Source: Pomphorhynchus laevis
Taxonomy: Eukaryota; Acanthocephala; Palaeacanthocephala; Echinorhynchida; Pomphorhynchidae
Assembly: GCA_012934845.2 (NCBI GenBank)
Contig: WNNJ02000780.1
Location: 1 to 64,000, forward strand
Direction of reading: 5' to 3'
DNA: 64,000 bases
Shown: piece after piece, positions 10,921-23,300 of the stretch
Numbering within the stretch: position 1 is the stretch's first letter
How the letters are laid out: the number at the start of each line of letters is the position of its first letter
Translations under genes and position numbers: made by a program
The notes under the pieces: generated by a model
The model's input: the letters and a program-made list of their open reading frames with translations, nothing else
Told to the model about the DNA's origin: nothing
The model's database searches: none

Positions 10921-13275
10921 CCAAACTAAACCTAAAACTTATTTAAATTTTAATAAAAATATTTACAAAAATAAAATTATAATCTTGTAATATCTTGTAA
11001 TAGTAATAAAATCAATTATGACGTATGTAATTCTTAAACTCTTAATTTTTCGAAGTTTTTCTACGCAACATTTGTCGTATTGGGTTTCAGCCCTCAAAAT
11101 ACATAGAGTCAATCACAAATACAACATAAATCAGCAACTCGTCATAAAGAAAACAGTTCATACAACGCATCGCCAAGTTTATACAAAAAGTTAATTATGC
11201 TGTTGATGAAGGTTTTTATGTCTGTACACTCATATCACAAGTTTGGTCTTAAAAATTCGCTCTACGAACTACCTGCAGTTATTTTCTATGCTGCTTTTAA
11301 AGTAGAGATACATTTTAAATAATATCGTTTGGATTCTAACAGATTTCTAGCTTTGGTAGTTGCGACTGATCGAAAATGTAAAATAAAATTGCATTCCTAG
11401 TCATCATTTTTAACAATTTTTGCTACAAAAAAGGCATTGCGTTGAAAAAGTTTAATTTACTTAGTGAATTATGTCATTATGTAGAAGAAACATAAGAAAG
11501 CAGATGATACAATAGTTTTATTGGATGACAAAACTATTTGCGTATTAAAACAAATACATTAATCATATTTTACTGACAAACGAAGACAAAAGAAAATGAC
11601 AGTATGACTTTTATACACATTAAACTGCTTTTATGGATTATTTGATTTTATAATAAAGACAGGTAGATAAACACCTTTTGTTCTTTCGTATGATGTAAAT
11701 TAATGTATTTTGATCGACTCACGTGTTACATTGATATCAGATGCTATATAACGGAGCAAAAAAGCCTAGTATACTTTAAAGCCTTTTCTACACCAACGTT
11801 TACTTTAAAATTCGGAATTGCAATTCACTCAATATAATAGTGATACCGTAGCTTAGCTCAAAATTTTATATTTAATTATGCATCCATATCATGTGTCAAC
11901 TCCGCCATGGCCGGTCCTGGGCCCGTGCTGAGAAAGGAGGAAAGTTGACGATAGATTTCGTGACAATACAGCCGTAAAAATACAGACGCATCAACATTAT
12001 AAAATGCTGCCTCAATGAACTTTGCGAAAGGCGAACACAATGATACGAATACGTCCTGGGCAGATACCGTAGTATTTATTTCGTATTATTAAATATTATT
12101 CTCAAATGATATATTGGTGTGTATTTGTTTCAGAAATTCTCATTTTAGAGAATTAATAAATAAATCTAACTTAACAATGAATCAATAAGTTTTTTAAATT
12201 ACATATTATAAAGTTGCATATATTAAACAATATTGAGTTCACATATGTCAGCTTAATATTTTTCTCATACTTGATTTTAGCAGATTAATTTAAAGACTGG
12301 TTTAACTACAAAATCTTTATATATTTATTATAAATTTAATTGACAAACTTATGGGTTAGTTAATACATACAAAATTATTTTTTAAAAAGGGTTTAAAACA
12401 TTTATATAAATTAATAAAAAAGGGTATTCTATTTAATAAATAATAATATAAATTAATTCTATTTAATTACTAAATTATTTAATAAATAACTTTTGTGTAT
12501 TAGTTGTCTATTTTAATTATAAAATACAAATAAAAATTAAAAATAAACTAAAAATTTATCTTAAAGATGTTTTTCAATAATTTTACTTTTATTTGTAACT
12601 GAAAACAGTAAGAACAGAATAAAAAAGATAAAAAATTATAAAATAAGTTTATTTATAAAATAAATAATAAAAATACGAAGCCTTCTAGGTTTTTTAAGTA
12701 TTTTTTTATTAGAAAATTTTTATTTAAATCCGCGCAATCGAGTGTAATCGCAAATCTCAACATTTTGAGATTTACGATTTTAATTATTTACATTATTTAA
12801 TTTTATTTTTCTTCAATTACTGTCTTCATTTAATCGACATATAAAGGAAAAAACTACGCTTGAAACCGAATTCCGGGCATAATGATATAATTATATCATT
12901 ATCATTTATCATTATTATCACATCATTAGCTCCGAAAGCTAATGATGTGATCTTCAACTACGAGTTGTAAAATATTTTTTATGAATATATTTATTATTTA
13001 TAAATATATTATTTATTATTTATTATATATTATATTTATTATAATAAAGTATGATTTATCACCAAATTTCGTAAAATTATTAATACAAATATATATCAAA
13101 TGATTAATAAATCAAATTATATCATTTTGTATTATCATTTCAATACACAATAGTTGTTTATTTATTATTACATTGTAAAAATTTTATATCACAATTAAGA
13201 ATTTAAGTAAATATGATCAAAATAACAAAATAACAAAATAAATATGATCGATTACTGATGGATTAATAATCGATT
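10921..13275. other. Spacer of the palindrome, AT-rich, with one GC-richer island
   Basis: The spacer is 2355 bp. It is mostly AT-rich without ORFs. About 11895-12075 is richer in GC, with GCCATGGCCGGTCCTGGGCC and AGAAAGGAGGAAAGTTGACG, and could be the tail of a retroelement, but I cannot name it. A hairpin lies at 12917-12951. Confidence 0.6.
12917..12951. repeat. Perfect hairpin, 15-bp stem and 5-nt loop
   Basis: ATCACATCATTAGCT, loop CCGAA, then AGCTAATGATGTGAT. It sits in the palindrome spacer and has no adjacent gene. Confidence 0.85.
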
Positions 13276-14499
13276 ACACAATTATTTGGAGCATTCTAGA
13301 CAGCTGTCTTATGTACATTTTAATGTTATTGATGTCGTTGGACGATTACCTAGAAGTCTTTTTTCGAAATCGGTACTAAGTAGTTTCGATAGTGAAAAGT
13401 GGCAGAACAACAAAACCACATTTGATAGGATTGCTCGTTTAAAAATAATTTACAAAATTAATTTGTCTACCAAAAGCGATTTGACAGAAATCTATTAAAA
13501 TAACATTCATCATTAAATTATGATCAAATTATGATTATATTTTTTAATTATAACAATTATAATTTTATAATATAATTTATTATATAATTTTTAATTAATT
13601 TTCCAAGCTTATAATTGTATATAGTTGGCCGCTCGTCTAGAAATTTTACTTTGCAGTTAGCAACGATGAGTATCTACTACTAATGAACCGTCAAAACAGC
13701 GAAAAGAAAGTCAGTCATCGCTTATACACAGGGTTTATCGACTTCTCCAAAGCTTTCGACAATATCAACCGTCAACTTTAACTAGAAAACTTAATTTTCA
13801 ATATGGCATCCCCGGACCCTTTCTCGGCACATTAAATTGTAAGTTGTCACCGAATAATGTGTGCATTTTCGAAAACGTATCCTTTTCCGTTCTAATAACT
13901 CAACACGAAAAATTCTGCAGGGTGACCCAAATCTACTCCTATTCTCCCTGTTTGTTGCATATCTACCATCTTGTTTACAACTGACATCCTCAACTCCAAA
14001 ATCCTTCTTCGCCGATGACCAGTTAATATTTTCTGACTATATTCTGGTGACGTAAGTTACTATGATTGTTCATTTCTGGTTAATTTAGTGCTTACCGAGA
14101 CGATTTTCAATGAATCCACCAAAATAATATAATTTAAGTAATTTATTTTATGATTATTTCATGATTATTATATAATATCAAATATTATTTTTGATTTTTA
14201 TATAATTTTATTATAATTGCACAGCTCAATCGCTAGAAATAGTCTGTAGCAATTCATCAACAGTAATTTATTTTTAATGGATAACAAATCTTACAATTTA
14301 TAAAAATGTTTAAATAGGTTTGTTGCATTTGAAATGTTAAAGTGCAAAATAGATATCCTGATTTGTTGTTGATCTACCAGCTTGTCTACAATCGACATAC
14401 CCACTCCAAAATCCTCATTTTCTTTGTTGACCTGTTAATATTTTTTGACTATATTCTAACCACACCAACCATGCTTGAGCGGTTCACCAATACTTTATC
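13276..14499 (+). repeat. Right arm of the 4.8-kb palindrome, 1224 bp
   Basis: Mirror of 9697-10920. It starts ACACAATTATTTGGAGC and ends CAATACTTTATC. The plus strand carries the same FIDFSKAFDN, QGDPNLLLF and FADDQ reverse transcriptase fragments (13740-14055), then an AT-rich block and a second diverged FADD-region copy (14357-14463). The unidentified 70-codon frame recurs unchanged at 13286-13498. Confidence 0.9.
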
Positions 14500-15864
14500 A
14501 AAAACAACCAGACTGTCAACATAAAATGACCAAGACCATCAAATTTCGAAGGAGCGAGCGCTCTATTAATTGCGATAAATCTTTTTGGTTGCTGAAAAAT
14601 CAAATTAATCAACTATAAATATATAAATGTCCACCTTACCTCATCATTGTCATTTCATCCTCACTTAGAACAAGAAGAATGTAAAGTATTATCGAATTAC
14701 AACGCCTATCGAAAATTTTCAAGTATATCCTTACACGGTTAGATTCTTTAATAAATCAAAGATTCTTGAATGAATCGTTACTGCACGCCTAGTACAGCTA
14801 TTAATTCGATAAAACTGATTAATAGATTATTAACAACATCTTCGTATCCCTGAAAAATTACATATAACAATTTAAAACTAAAATCCTTCCAATCAAACTC
14901 GAAATAACGCAGCATGAAATAGTTGGCAAGCAATCCGACACAAATACCGAACTAATAAAAGACCACTATGGCCTGGGCCCATATACACGGGTATCACCGC
15001 GTGGACAATCCTTATCACATCATACGACTGTTTGAATTATTACCAATGTAAATTTAGTGAGTTCGGATGTCCACACAATTCTCACCTATTTCATTACCCT
15101 ATCCGTTCCAAAATGCCACTGAAGCAAATCGATGAGCTATCTGCCGACCTTACATACGGCTTTGACTTCCAACAACTAAAATCTTAGATATTGACTTTTG
15201 ATGATTAATTCAATAGCCTTCCTCCTCTTGCCGAGAGGCTACAGTGGACATTAATATTTTTTGGATTTGATGAGTTATAATCTATAAAAATACTTTTTTC
15301 AAAAGTAGAGTTTAAATTTAAGCTTATCGACTTTGAAATACGGCGATTTCCTTCACAGGAACAGCGGAATTAATGATAATTAACGGAAAGTTAAAGTACT
15401 TGACTAATTTGGACAGCTAATGGTTATAATGATATTATTAGACCATATTATTTATTAGACATTATTTAATAAATAATATGGTCTAATATTATTATGTTAC
15501 TATTATTTAATTTAATTATTTATAAAATTTTCAAAAATTTATTAAATTAAAAAAATATAGTCTAAAATACAAAAAATCATGTATTGGTTATTAGACAAAA
15601 CCAATTATATAATAATTATTATATAATTTAAAATAGAAAAGTTTTATTGAATAAAACTTTTCCAAACGTTCATTAAATCCAATTTTGTTTGATTAGAATC
15701 CTATTTAAAATCTCTAATATCAGCAGATGTTGAAATTACGACCATTAATAAACTAAACAAAATACGTATATTTCGATTATTAAAGCACAAATTTCAATGT
15801 TATTAAAGCTGAACTTTTTGGTCGCACGTATAACTGATTTTTAGTTTTTAGAACTTAGTAAAAG
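14500..15864. other. Intergenic stretch, no gene recognised
   Basis: 14560-15240 has more balanced composition than its surroundings, including GCCTGGGCCCATATACACGG, but shows no long ORF and no motif I can name; it may be an old element. A hairpin lies at 15437-15487. The stretch ends about 25 bp downstream of the L52 stop codon side. Confidence 0.5.
15437..15487. repeat. Perfect 21-bp inverted repeat
   Basis: The left arm starts ATTAGACCATATTATTTATT and the right arm ends AATAAATAATATGGTCTAAT, with about 8 nt between them. It is AT-rich and lies about 380 bp beyond the 3' end of the mitochondrial L52 gene. Confidence 0.8.
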
Positions 15865-16158
15865 TTAAGAACTTTTCATTTTATCGTACATGTGTTTACA
15901 TTGATCTATTTCGTTTACTTTTATAAGAATATCATTTAGCAGTTTCTTCTGAAATTCGTGTCGTCTTCTTTGTCCGACTCCAAGCGGTGATGGACGTTCG
16001 GTATTATCTTCCGGATTGATAAATGCATAATCTGGTAAATCAGTTAGGGGACCGAATTCATTTCCTCTGCTACCGAGATTGTTTCTTAGTCGCCAATATT
16101 TTCCAGCAAAAAGATAAGAACTCAATGAAAATGATCGTATTGAAGGGTTTATAATCAT
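15865..16158 (-). CDS. mRpL52: Mitochondrial large-subunit ribosomal protein L52 (mL52)
   Basis: The product is 97 residues long and should be a structural protein of the mitochondrial ribosome large subunit. The diagnostic block is GNEFGPLTDLPDYAF, then ERPSPLGVGQRRRHEFQKK, followed by a charged, probably helical tail (LLNDILIKVNEIDQCKHMYD). This fits the family pattern of a G-PLTDLPD-(Y/W) motif followed by R-P-P-G--QRRR. The N-terminus (MIINPSIRSFSLSSYLFAGK) is rich in Ser/Arg and lacks acidic residues, as in a mitochondrial targeting peptide. ATG at 16158 is the first in-frame ATG; the reading frame opens only four codons earlier. The length is close to the roughly 100-120 residues usual for the family. 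No intron is seen. Neighbours are repeats on both sides. Confidence 0.85.
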   Translation of the reverse strand: MIINPSIRSFSLSSYLFAGKYWRLRNNLGSRGNEFGPLTDLPDYAFINPEDNTERPSPLGVGQRRRHEFQKKLLNDILIKVNEIDQCKHMYDKMKSS

Positions 16159-16229
16159 CTTCAAAAACAATCTTTAATTTTAATTCAAATGAAAATTGAA
16201 TTAATGTTATTTTAAAGTTAAGTTGAATC

Positions 16230-17530
16230 ATTTTATCATCAATATTAGCTTTATTTAAGGCTACTTGAATAACTTATTGAATAAAAATTGCTAAAATTAA
16301 ATACACATATACTATTAATATATCGAAACATATATTTCATATCTTTATATAATTTAAATTTATTATTTACACAGTTATGAACAAATTCATATTCTATAAA
16401 GCTAAAAATAAATCAGCTATTATTGGAACATAAATAAAAATGAATCCCATGGAAACATGTGGAAGATATTCCGTGAATCAATCACGATACCTGTATTAAA
16501 ATTTAAAATTTCGTTTAAATATTAAGCTTTGCATAAAGTTGCTTATGCTACATCTAATTACTAATAAATTATTTATTTGAAATTTAATATTAATTTCTTT
16601 AGTATTAAGTTATTATTTTATTATTTAGTTAATATTAATTTGGGCTCTTAATATTTAATAATAAAGCAATAATTTATTTATATTTATTTATTACCTCCAT
16701 TGGAACACCTTTTATTTGTCTAAATATCGATATCTTTATATCGATATATTTCATATCTTTATATAATTTAGATTTATTTTTTACACAGTTATGAACGAAT
16801 TCATATTCTATAAAGCTTAAAAATAAATCAGCTATAATTGGACTACTATTACCTCCAACTAAAACAGCTTTTACTTGTCTAAATACATGTCATTTCCGCG
16901 GTTAGATCGTTGTCCGTGATAGGTAGTTAACAATACGTGTTTGTGCGTTAATAAATTTTAATTGTTTAAATAGAATTTAATTAATTTAATTTTTCTTTGT
17001 GTGTTAATAGATTTTAATTTAATGTTCATATAAACAATTATATTTTTTACTAATAATAAATACTACTTTTTTATCGATAATATTAGTTTTATTAATAATG
17101 AAACTATCTGGATTAATAGGTTCACAAATTGAATAAAAAATTTTCAATATTAATACTTTATATATTTTAAATCTTACATATATTAAAAATGTCATAAATT
17201 AAATTATATTTAATATATCATCTTTACGATATAAATTAATAATAGTTTTAATTGATGCTAATTTAATGTTAATATCCAGATAATACCTATCATCAATATT
17301 AGTTTTATTAAAGGCTACTTGAATAAATTTGTTCACCTTTTGAATAAAATTATTAGAATTAAATACAATATATCATCAATGTATCGAAACATATATTTCA
17401 TATCTTTATAAACAAGTAAGCTATAATTGGGATACTATTACCTCCCATTGAAGCAACTTTTATTTGTCTATATACATGTCATTTCCGTGGTTAGAACGTT
17501 GTCTGTGATAGTTAGTTAATAATACGGTCA
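16230..17530 (-). mobile_element. Three diverged copies of a retroelement reverse transcriptase remnant
   Basis: Three related blocks lie at about 16233-16427, 16738-16935 and 17290-17525. Minus-strand fragments read PIIADLFLA, then KDMKYMFRYIDDILYL, then LNKAN. This order (an ADLFL block, FRYIDD and LNKAN) is seen in Penelope-like and related reverse transcriptases. All copies are frame-broken and AT-rich. The clade is uncertain. Confidence 0.5.
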
Positions 17531-17777
17531 TATATTAAATCATAATGATGAAACTGGGATTAGGATTACCGGTTTAATCCTTTTAAGCTGATATATAATA
17601 ATTCACTCGTTTTCTACATTAAAATCGCTTAAAATATTTAAATACTTCTATAATTTAAAACGGCTGTTATATATCGTTTCAACAACAAAACTTCGTATAC
17701 ATTTATTCGTTATATTGGCGTCAACGAATCCTTTAATACTTGATCTTTAAAAATCAATTTTATTTGAAAAGACTTTA

Positions 17778-18326
17778 ATTAATAAAGAATTATTGGAGCT
17801 GGATAAAAAAGGAAAATACTTTTACTTGATATTTCGCTAGCCTCTGTTAGAAAATTACGTTTGTTTTATTATTTTATTGTTTTATTTCGAAAGTAGAACA
17901 TAACTATGTTTTTTAATAAGAACTTATTAAATTAAAAATTAAAAAAATTAAAAAAATGTTTTTTTAATGTACATGTTTATATAAAATAATTTTTAAAACG
18001 ATAGCCGCCATTTTCTTTGAGCAGGTAATGCTCTTATTAGCGATAAACATCTACTTTCACTGTTGTGAAATAGGAAAAATTTCACTAAAATGTTAATAGC
18101 TGCGAAATCGTGTTACAATTCAAACAACACTGAAAACAGCTGTTTATCGCTAATAGCAAAAGCAACTGCTCAAAGAAAATAGCTGTGATCTTTCAACAAA
18201 TTTTATATTAACATGCACATTTTAAAAAACAATGTAATTTTCTGAAAATGCTAACAGAGATTAGGAAATATCAATAAAATATTCCATATTTCTTTGATCC
18301 AGCTCTAATAATTCTTTATCAATAAT
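17778..18326. mobile_element. Fold-back MITE-like element of about 550 bp
   Basis: The ends are inverted: TAAAGAATTATTGGAGCTGG on the left and CCAGCTCTAATAATTCTTTA on the right. Inner parts also pair: CCATTTTCTTTGAGCAGGTA with TTGCTCAAAGAAAATAG-like sequence, and TTAGCGATAAACATC with GTTTATCGCTAATAGC. It codes for nothing. The superfamily could not be assigned because no clear target-site duplication is visible. Confidence 0.75.
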
Positions 18327-19269
18327 GGATCATTATCATAATTATTTAATTATGATATCATTATAATTATAATTAATATAATCATTATAATTATAACTAT
18401 AACATCATTATCATATTTACAATTTAAATTATTGAGATGACTCAATTTCGGGTTAATTTATATGTAGAAAATATATTGGGCAGTTTAATAATCTATTATT
18501 AATAATTAAAAGTAATATTTATTACTTTATAATTAAAGTAATTTCTATTATATCTCAATTGCTTTACCTTCTACTAGAATATGAAAGTTCCCTTTATACC
18601 AAAATATCGAGCATTACAAGCAACAATGATAAAACAGTAAAATCCAAATGAACAAAAGGGCATAGAGCAGAATGAAAAATGTCAAAGACATTTGCAGGAA
18701 ATTGATTTTTTATACTCTGTATTCATATGAGACAGTAAAACTTTGCTATAAATGTATCTCAAACATCTCTTTTATAATTTTATCTGCTACAGTCTAATAG
18801 CTTATGAAATATTTTTTGGTAAAATGGTGTAGCTCTTATTTAACTCTTACTCAGCAAATGATTTCGACTTTCTACATATTTACGAGTTTATCTAATGGCT
18901 TATAAAATCAATTTAAATCAAGTTACCGATCGTTTATGAATATATAGACAACTCTAGAAATGATAAATGGATATCTTAAATTTATAGTTAGATGAAATTA
19001 GCAACTTCATCGCGGAAAGTTTAATAAAAAATCAAAGTAACGAGCATTATATCACAGCCAATTTGATGTCGAAAAAAGTTTTAAAATAATATTTTTATTT
19101 TATTTTTATTATATTATTAGATTATATAATTATTTACTTTAACCAACAAATATATACCGATTAAAGATACTTTAAGGGGATTTACAACGTGGAAACGTAA
19201 TTAAACCGCTTTATCAACTAATATTTATTTTAAAAATAATTTATTTTAATTCGCTATACACTGAAAATA
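18327..19269. other. AT-rich intergenic stretch, nothing recognised
   Basis: No ORF, RNA gene or named repeat is seen. Simple ATTATAATTA-type runs lie at about 18335-18430. Confidence 0.6.
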
Positions 19270-20310
19270 TAATGAATAGGATCATAAGTTGTTGAAAATT
19301 CTTGGTTTAAAAAAGTTTTTACAATTGAATAATCATTGTTAATTGTGTGCTCACGTGCCAACAAAATATTGCATCAAAATTGTAAAATAATTAGTAATAT
19401 TTCTTCGCTTTATTTGCAATCTAATGACAATTGGAGACACCTTTTAACAAAACTAAGTCATATTACGGTTACTAGATTGCCTCTTTTACAAGCAATACTA
19501 GGTTGCTTGTTTCTTAAAATTCTTCTTGCCCTCCACGTCACAATGAAAAATATTAATTCTATTACAGTTGTAAATGGAGGAGCCAGTAGTGCATCTTGTC
19601 GATCTTGCGCTCGTCAAGATTGCTATAAAAATCCCATTAATGAATATAGATAATGCTGCGTCCTGTGTATATTCCATGTGTATGGGCATATACCTGAAGG
19701 ATATTGTGTTGGCTGTCTGGCAGTGCACCTCTGCATCCGGATGTGAAAGGTACCCGTCACTGATGAGACACAATATGTCGAATAGTAACACTGATTGTCT
19801 CCTAAAAATTCTTCCTACCCTCCACGTCGTAATAAAATATGCAAGAAATGGAATTATTTTAATATAATGTACTTGAGCAAATATCAGAATTTAAAAACAT
19901 TATTTCGGCATATAATTTGATTTATTTTTGATTTACTGATAATATAATGATTAGAGTCAAAAATTGCCATTTAGTGAAAAAAAAATACGACAACATTACG
20001 AATTTTTAATATGAAAGTTTAGATAAGCTTTTCCAGGAAATTGATTTATATGTAGATAATTTATAAATACATTAAATATGTATAAATACATATTTTATAC
20101 ATTAAATATGAATAAATATGTATAAATACATATTAAATACATTAAATTTGTATAAATACGTATACATGATAATATAATGGACATGGTCATAAAAATTGCC
20201 ATCTAGTGCAAACAATACGACAACACATTCCAAATTTTTAATATAAAAGTTTAATTCGAAACTTATTTCCAGGAAATTTTATAGGTAGATAATCCATAAA
20301 TACATTTAAA
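19270..20310. repeat. Cluster of short direct repeats with a GC-richer core
   Basis: TTCTTCTTGCCCTCCACGTC (about 19521) recurs as TTCTTCCTACCCTCCACGTC (about 19810), 289 bp apart within a match of about 48 bp. A second pair of about 145 bp begins at about 19941 and 20168 (AAAAATTGCCATTTAGTG, then TACGACAACA). A hammerhead-like core lies at about 19761 (see findings). Overlapping open frames on both strands here do not look like protein genes. Confidence 0.6.
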
Positions 20311-20439
20311 TGACTGTTCGTCGTTTCATTTATTTTGTAACGAAGTTTAATTTCGTCTATAGTAAGTATTATTAGTATTACAAGTTATAGCCAAATGGCT
20401 GTTTTAACTGATCACATAGGAAAATATGAAAAAAAAGTA

Positions 20440-20760
20440 AATAGCGGTTACATAATATTGTATACATCCGGAATGCCATGAACGCTAATCCACTGATGCA
20501 GTTGAATTTTAAATTGAGAGAAGTCCTTGGTACATGCTATTTCTCCTGGCAACGTGTTCCAGGCGTTTAATGCTCGATGTGAGAGCCTAGCCAAACTCAC
20601 TACTTTACCGTGGGGAAACTTAAATAGTTTCAACGGGTGGCCGCGACGCGTTTGAGAACAAACTTTAATATAGCACGAGGGAAACCCATCTATCCCATTA
20701 ACCATTCGCCATAATGCAACAAGGAATTCATTATAATCATAATTATAAAACAATTATGAG
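20440..20760 (-). mobile_element. CR1-like LINE, C-terminal ORF2 fragment
   Basis: The minus strand encodes LWRMVNGIDGFPSCYIKV, TRRGHPLKL, RLSHRALNAWNTLPGEI and FKIQLHQWI. This is the usual end of CR1/Jockey-type ORF2, with an R-H-P-L block, then A-N-WN-LP, then F---L--W. It is related to the piece at 25535-25820 and is 5' truncated. Confidence 0.8.
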
Positions 20761-21759
20761 CATATTAATATCGTAAAATGGTTCAATTAATTAAATTGTT
20801 CCTTAATTTTATAAACATATCAGAGGCAGCACTATTTTTACAACCCTTTGACTATAACTGCCTCATAGTAACAATTTAGAATTCGATGTTCGTGTCAAAC
20901 CTTTAATTTAGACAACAATTCAATCTTTTCATAAATATTCCTTTATGAATATTCATGATTTATGGACAACATCCTAACATAATTAATCACAACACTGCGA
21001 GGAGATTCATGGAAGTATTCCGAATCTCATTAACAACACCGGAATTAGCCAAGCTCTATATTAGTTATTTAAAAGCAGTTTATCAGAGTCGGCTTAGTAA
21101 TATATAAACTGATTAAAACGACTGTTAAAATCATCAATATTGAACCGATCTGGACGATAAAGACAAAGCTTATTTGGGAATCTTTAAATCTTAACAACCT
21201 TCGTTTCATAACCTATAAAAATGAAGCAACACTATTAACAAAGTTTCCAACACGATAATGATAATGAACTATTATTATCTAATTAATCCTACCACCCATT
21301 TCTTAGGACACATTTAATATTCAAACTGGTTGGAGTGAATCTATGAGCACTAACAGTTATTCGTCACAATCAAATAATGATTGTGACGACGACATGAAAC
21401 ACTTGCGGGAAATGTCATCCTTCATTATAGAGGAGATGCAAGCTCTTCAGCAAGTACTGTACCAGACACCATCTTAAGAACTCAAAGCCAAGTTTCTTTG
21501 CTGATGCGCCATTACTTCTCAATATCCAACCAATCAATTTACGAAGAAATGACTTCTTTGGTTGATAAAAGGTTGACTGAACACACCATGAACATTAAGA
21601 ATATGTTAAAGAACTTACTCTTATGTATATTTGAACCACAACAAAATGTGAAAGTTTCAGTACCTTCTGAATCAAACAAAAGATCTGTATATTCGACTAT
21701 TGATGGCTCTCCAAAGGTAAGAAATCAATAGTGACCAAGGCTCTCCAAATCCCCCTATT
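20761..21759. other. Intergenic stretch with short open frames, unassigned
   Basis: 21343-21475 and 21498-21731 are open in two frames (MSTNSYSSQSNN and following; ISNQSIYEEMTSLVDKRL and following). They lie directly upstream of LINE A ORF2 remains and could be a degraded ORF1, but I see no zinc knuckle. The rest has no feature. Confidence 0.4.
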
Positions 21760-22860
21760 AAATTTCAAGTCGTCTCTGTCAGCTTTTGAATGACAGTAAA
21801 ATAAAAGAGTTCGCCATAACAATGATGTTAGCTCTCAGTCCGATATCGCTGAAATTAATATCAAAAGACGAATATTATTAAAGAAATTTCCTGCTATATG
21901 TCCTAAAGATCTGCGACCCACATCGATTCTGAACTTCACCATTTCCATTTATGAAAAGGTGCTTGCTCATAAAATCGGCGATCATTTAGATCGAAAATCT
22001 GCGATCATTTAATGGGATCAGAATCCCACCAAATGGGTACGTTAGTGAACGTACCATTACGTTAGTGGTGGATATTAAATACAGCAGTATATGATATGCA
22101 TCAGTTTTGTCTTGGAAACAGTCATCAGCTATTTGTAGCTATTTTTATTGATTTTAGGGTTGCATTTAACCGTATTAACATTATCTTTGCTATCTCTACT
22201 CTTAGGTATCTCAGGCCGACTAAGAGAATTGTCTACTGGCTGGAAATACTGTTGTATTGCCAAGCGAATATATAATTACGATGACCCTGATGTGCAACAG
22301 TTCTAATAAATTAATAGGTCCTTCAAGGATCTTCTTTCTCCTATCTTGTACATAGCTGCCTCCATTATTCTTAAGCATATTATGAGCGATCAACATATAG
22401 TGGTATATGCTGATGATACTACCGCCCTGTTTTCAGGACGCAGGTGATATGATGTTGTCTCTAAAATCAGCAATTTAATTTTAAGATTAGAAGTCTAGTT
22501 AACACCATCTAACCTCATCGTTTATCTTTCCAAAACGCAAGTAGTTGTTTTTCATGGCACTTCTGCAACGAGAAAAAGTTTAAAATACTAGTAATATCAG
22601 CCTTCTACTCCTTTATGACTAATCAATCTCTCCGCTCCTTTACACGTCGTGTAGCGTAACTGTGTTTCACAATCGCGGGGAACTTGGTTTCTTGATTCAA
22701 CTTAAATAGGTTCAAGTGTCCTGAAGAGAGCAAGACAGGCTTTGAAACGGGCCCAGCGTCCGGCATTAGGAGAGAAAGTTCAGGTGCCATTTTGGTGCAC
22801 CCGGGCTATCTCGTGACTTGATATCTCGAACTATCCACTACAGATTGGAAGAAAATTGTG
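21760..22860 (+). mobile_element. Decayed LINE A copy, ORF2 middle and 3' part
   Basis: Fragments in shifting frames match the other copies: CPKDLRP, ISIYEKVLAHKI, then a DF--AF-RI motif A equivalent, VVYADDTTALFSGRR at about 22415 (catalytic YADD), VVFHGTSATRK and RARQALKRAQRPALGEKVQV. Many frameshifts and stops occur along its length. There is no endonuclease domain, so it is 5' truncated. Confidence 0.8.
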
Positions 22861-23300
22861 AAAATATAATCCTCGAAACAACATAATTTCTTTTATTTCA
22901 TTTCCTAATATTAACAATTTCTTTAACTGTACATTTACTTATTATTTCGCTATGCACACTAAACAATCATCAAATTGTCACCTCAATTATCATCGAGTCG
23001 GAGTGCAAGATGGGCCTTGAAACGGACCCAGCGTGTATCATGAAGATATAAGATTCATGTGTACCTTTGGTGCACTTATGCCATCTCGAGACTTGTTTAC
23101 TTTTCTAAAAGTTGTCCCCCTGAACAAAGACTAAGATTTCTTAAGCACCTTACTCCAGACTACTGACTATCGTGCACGGCGATCAGGGATGTTTCAGACC
23201 CTTGGTGGCTCAATCGCAAGTTGACAAGTTGGTGTTTGTTTGCGAGGCCTGATCCCATCAATGATCAGGGGACTGCATAGGATGACTACCGCAACAACAT
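22861..23300 (+). mobile_element. Second LINE A 3'-end fragment
   Basis: 22990-23300 repeats the end of ORF2 seen just upstream: TTGAAACGGACCCAGCG, CCATCTCGAGACTTG, GAACAAAGACTAAGATTTCT and TTGGTGGCTCAATCG. It is badly decayed. 22861-22989 is AT-rich and unassigned. Confidence 0.65.

Noticed and set aside
19336-19867. Three overlapping frames on both strands that could encode about 100 residues each
   Set aside because: They overlap a repeat cluster, contradict one another and show no protein motif; the coding potential is likely chance in a GC-richer repeat.
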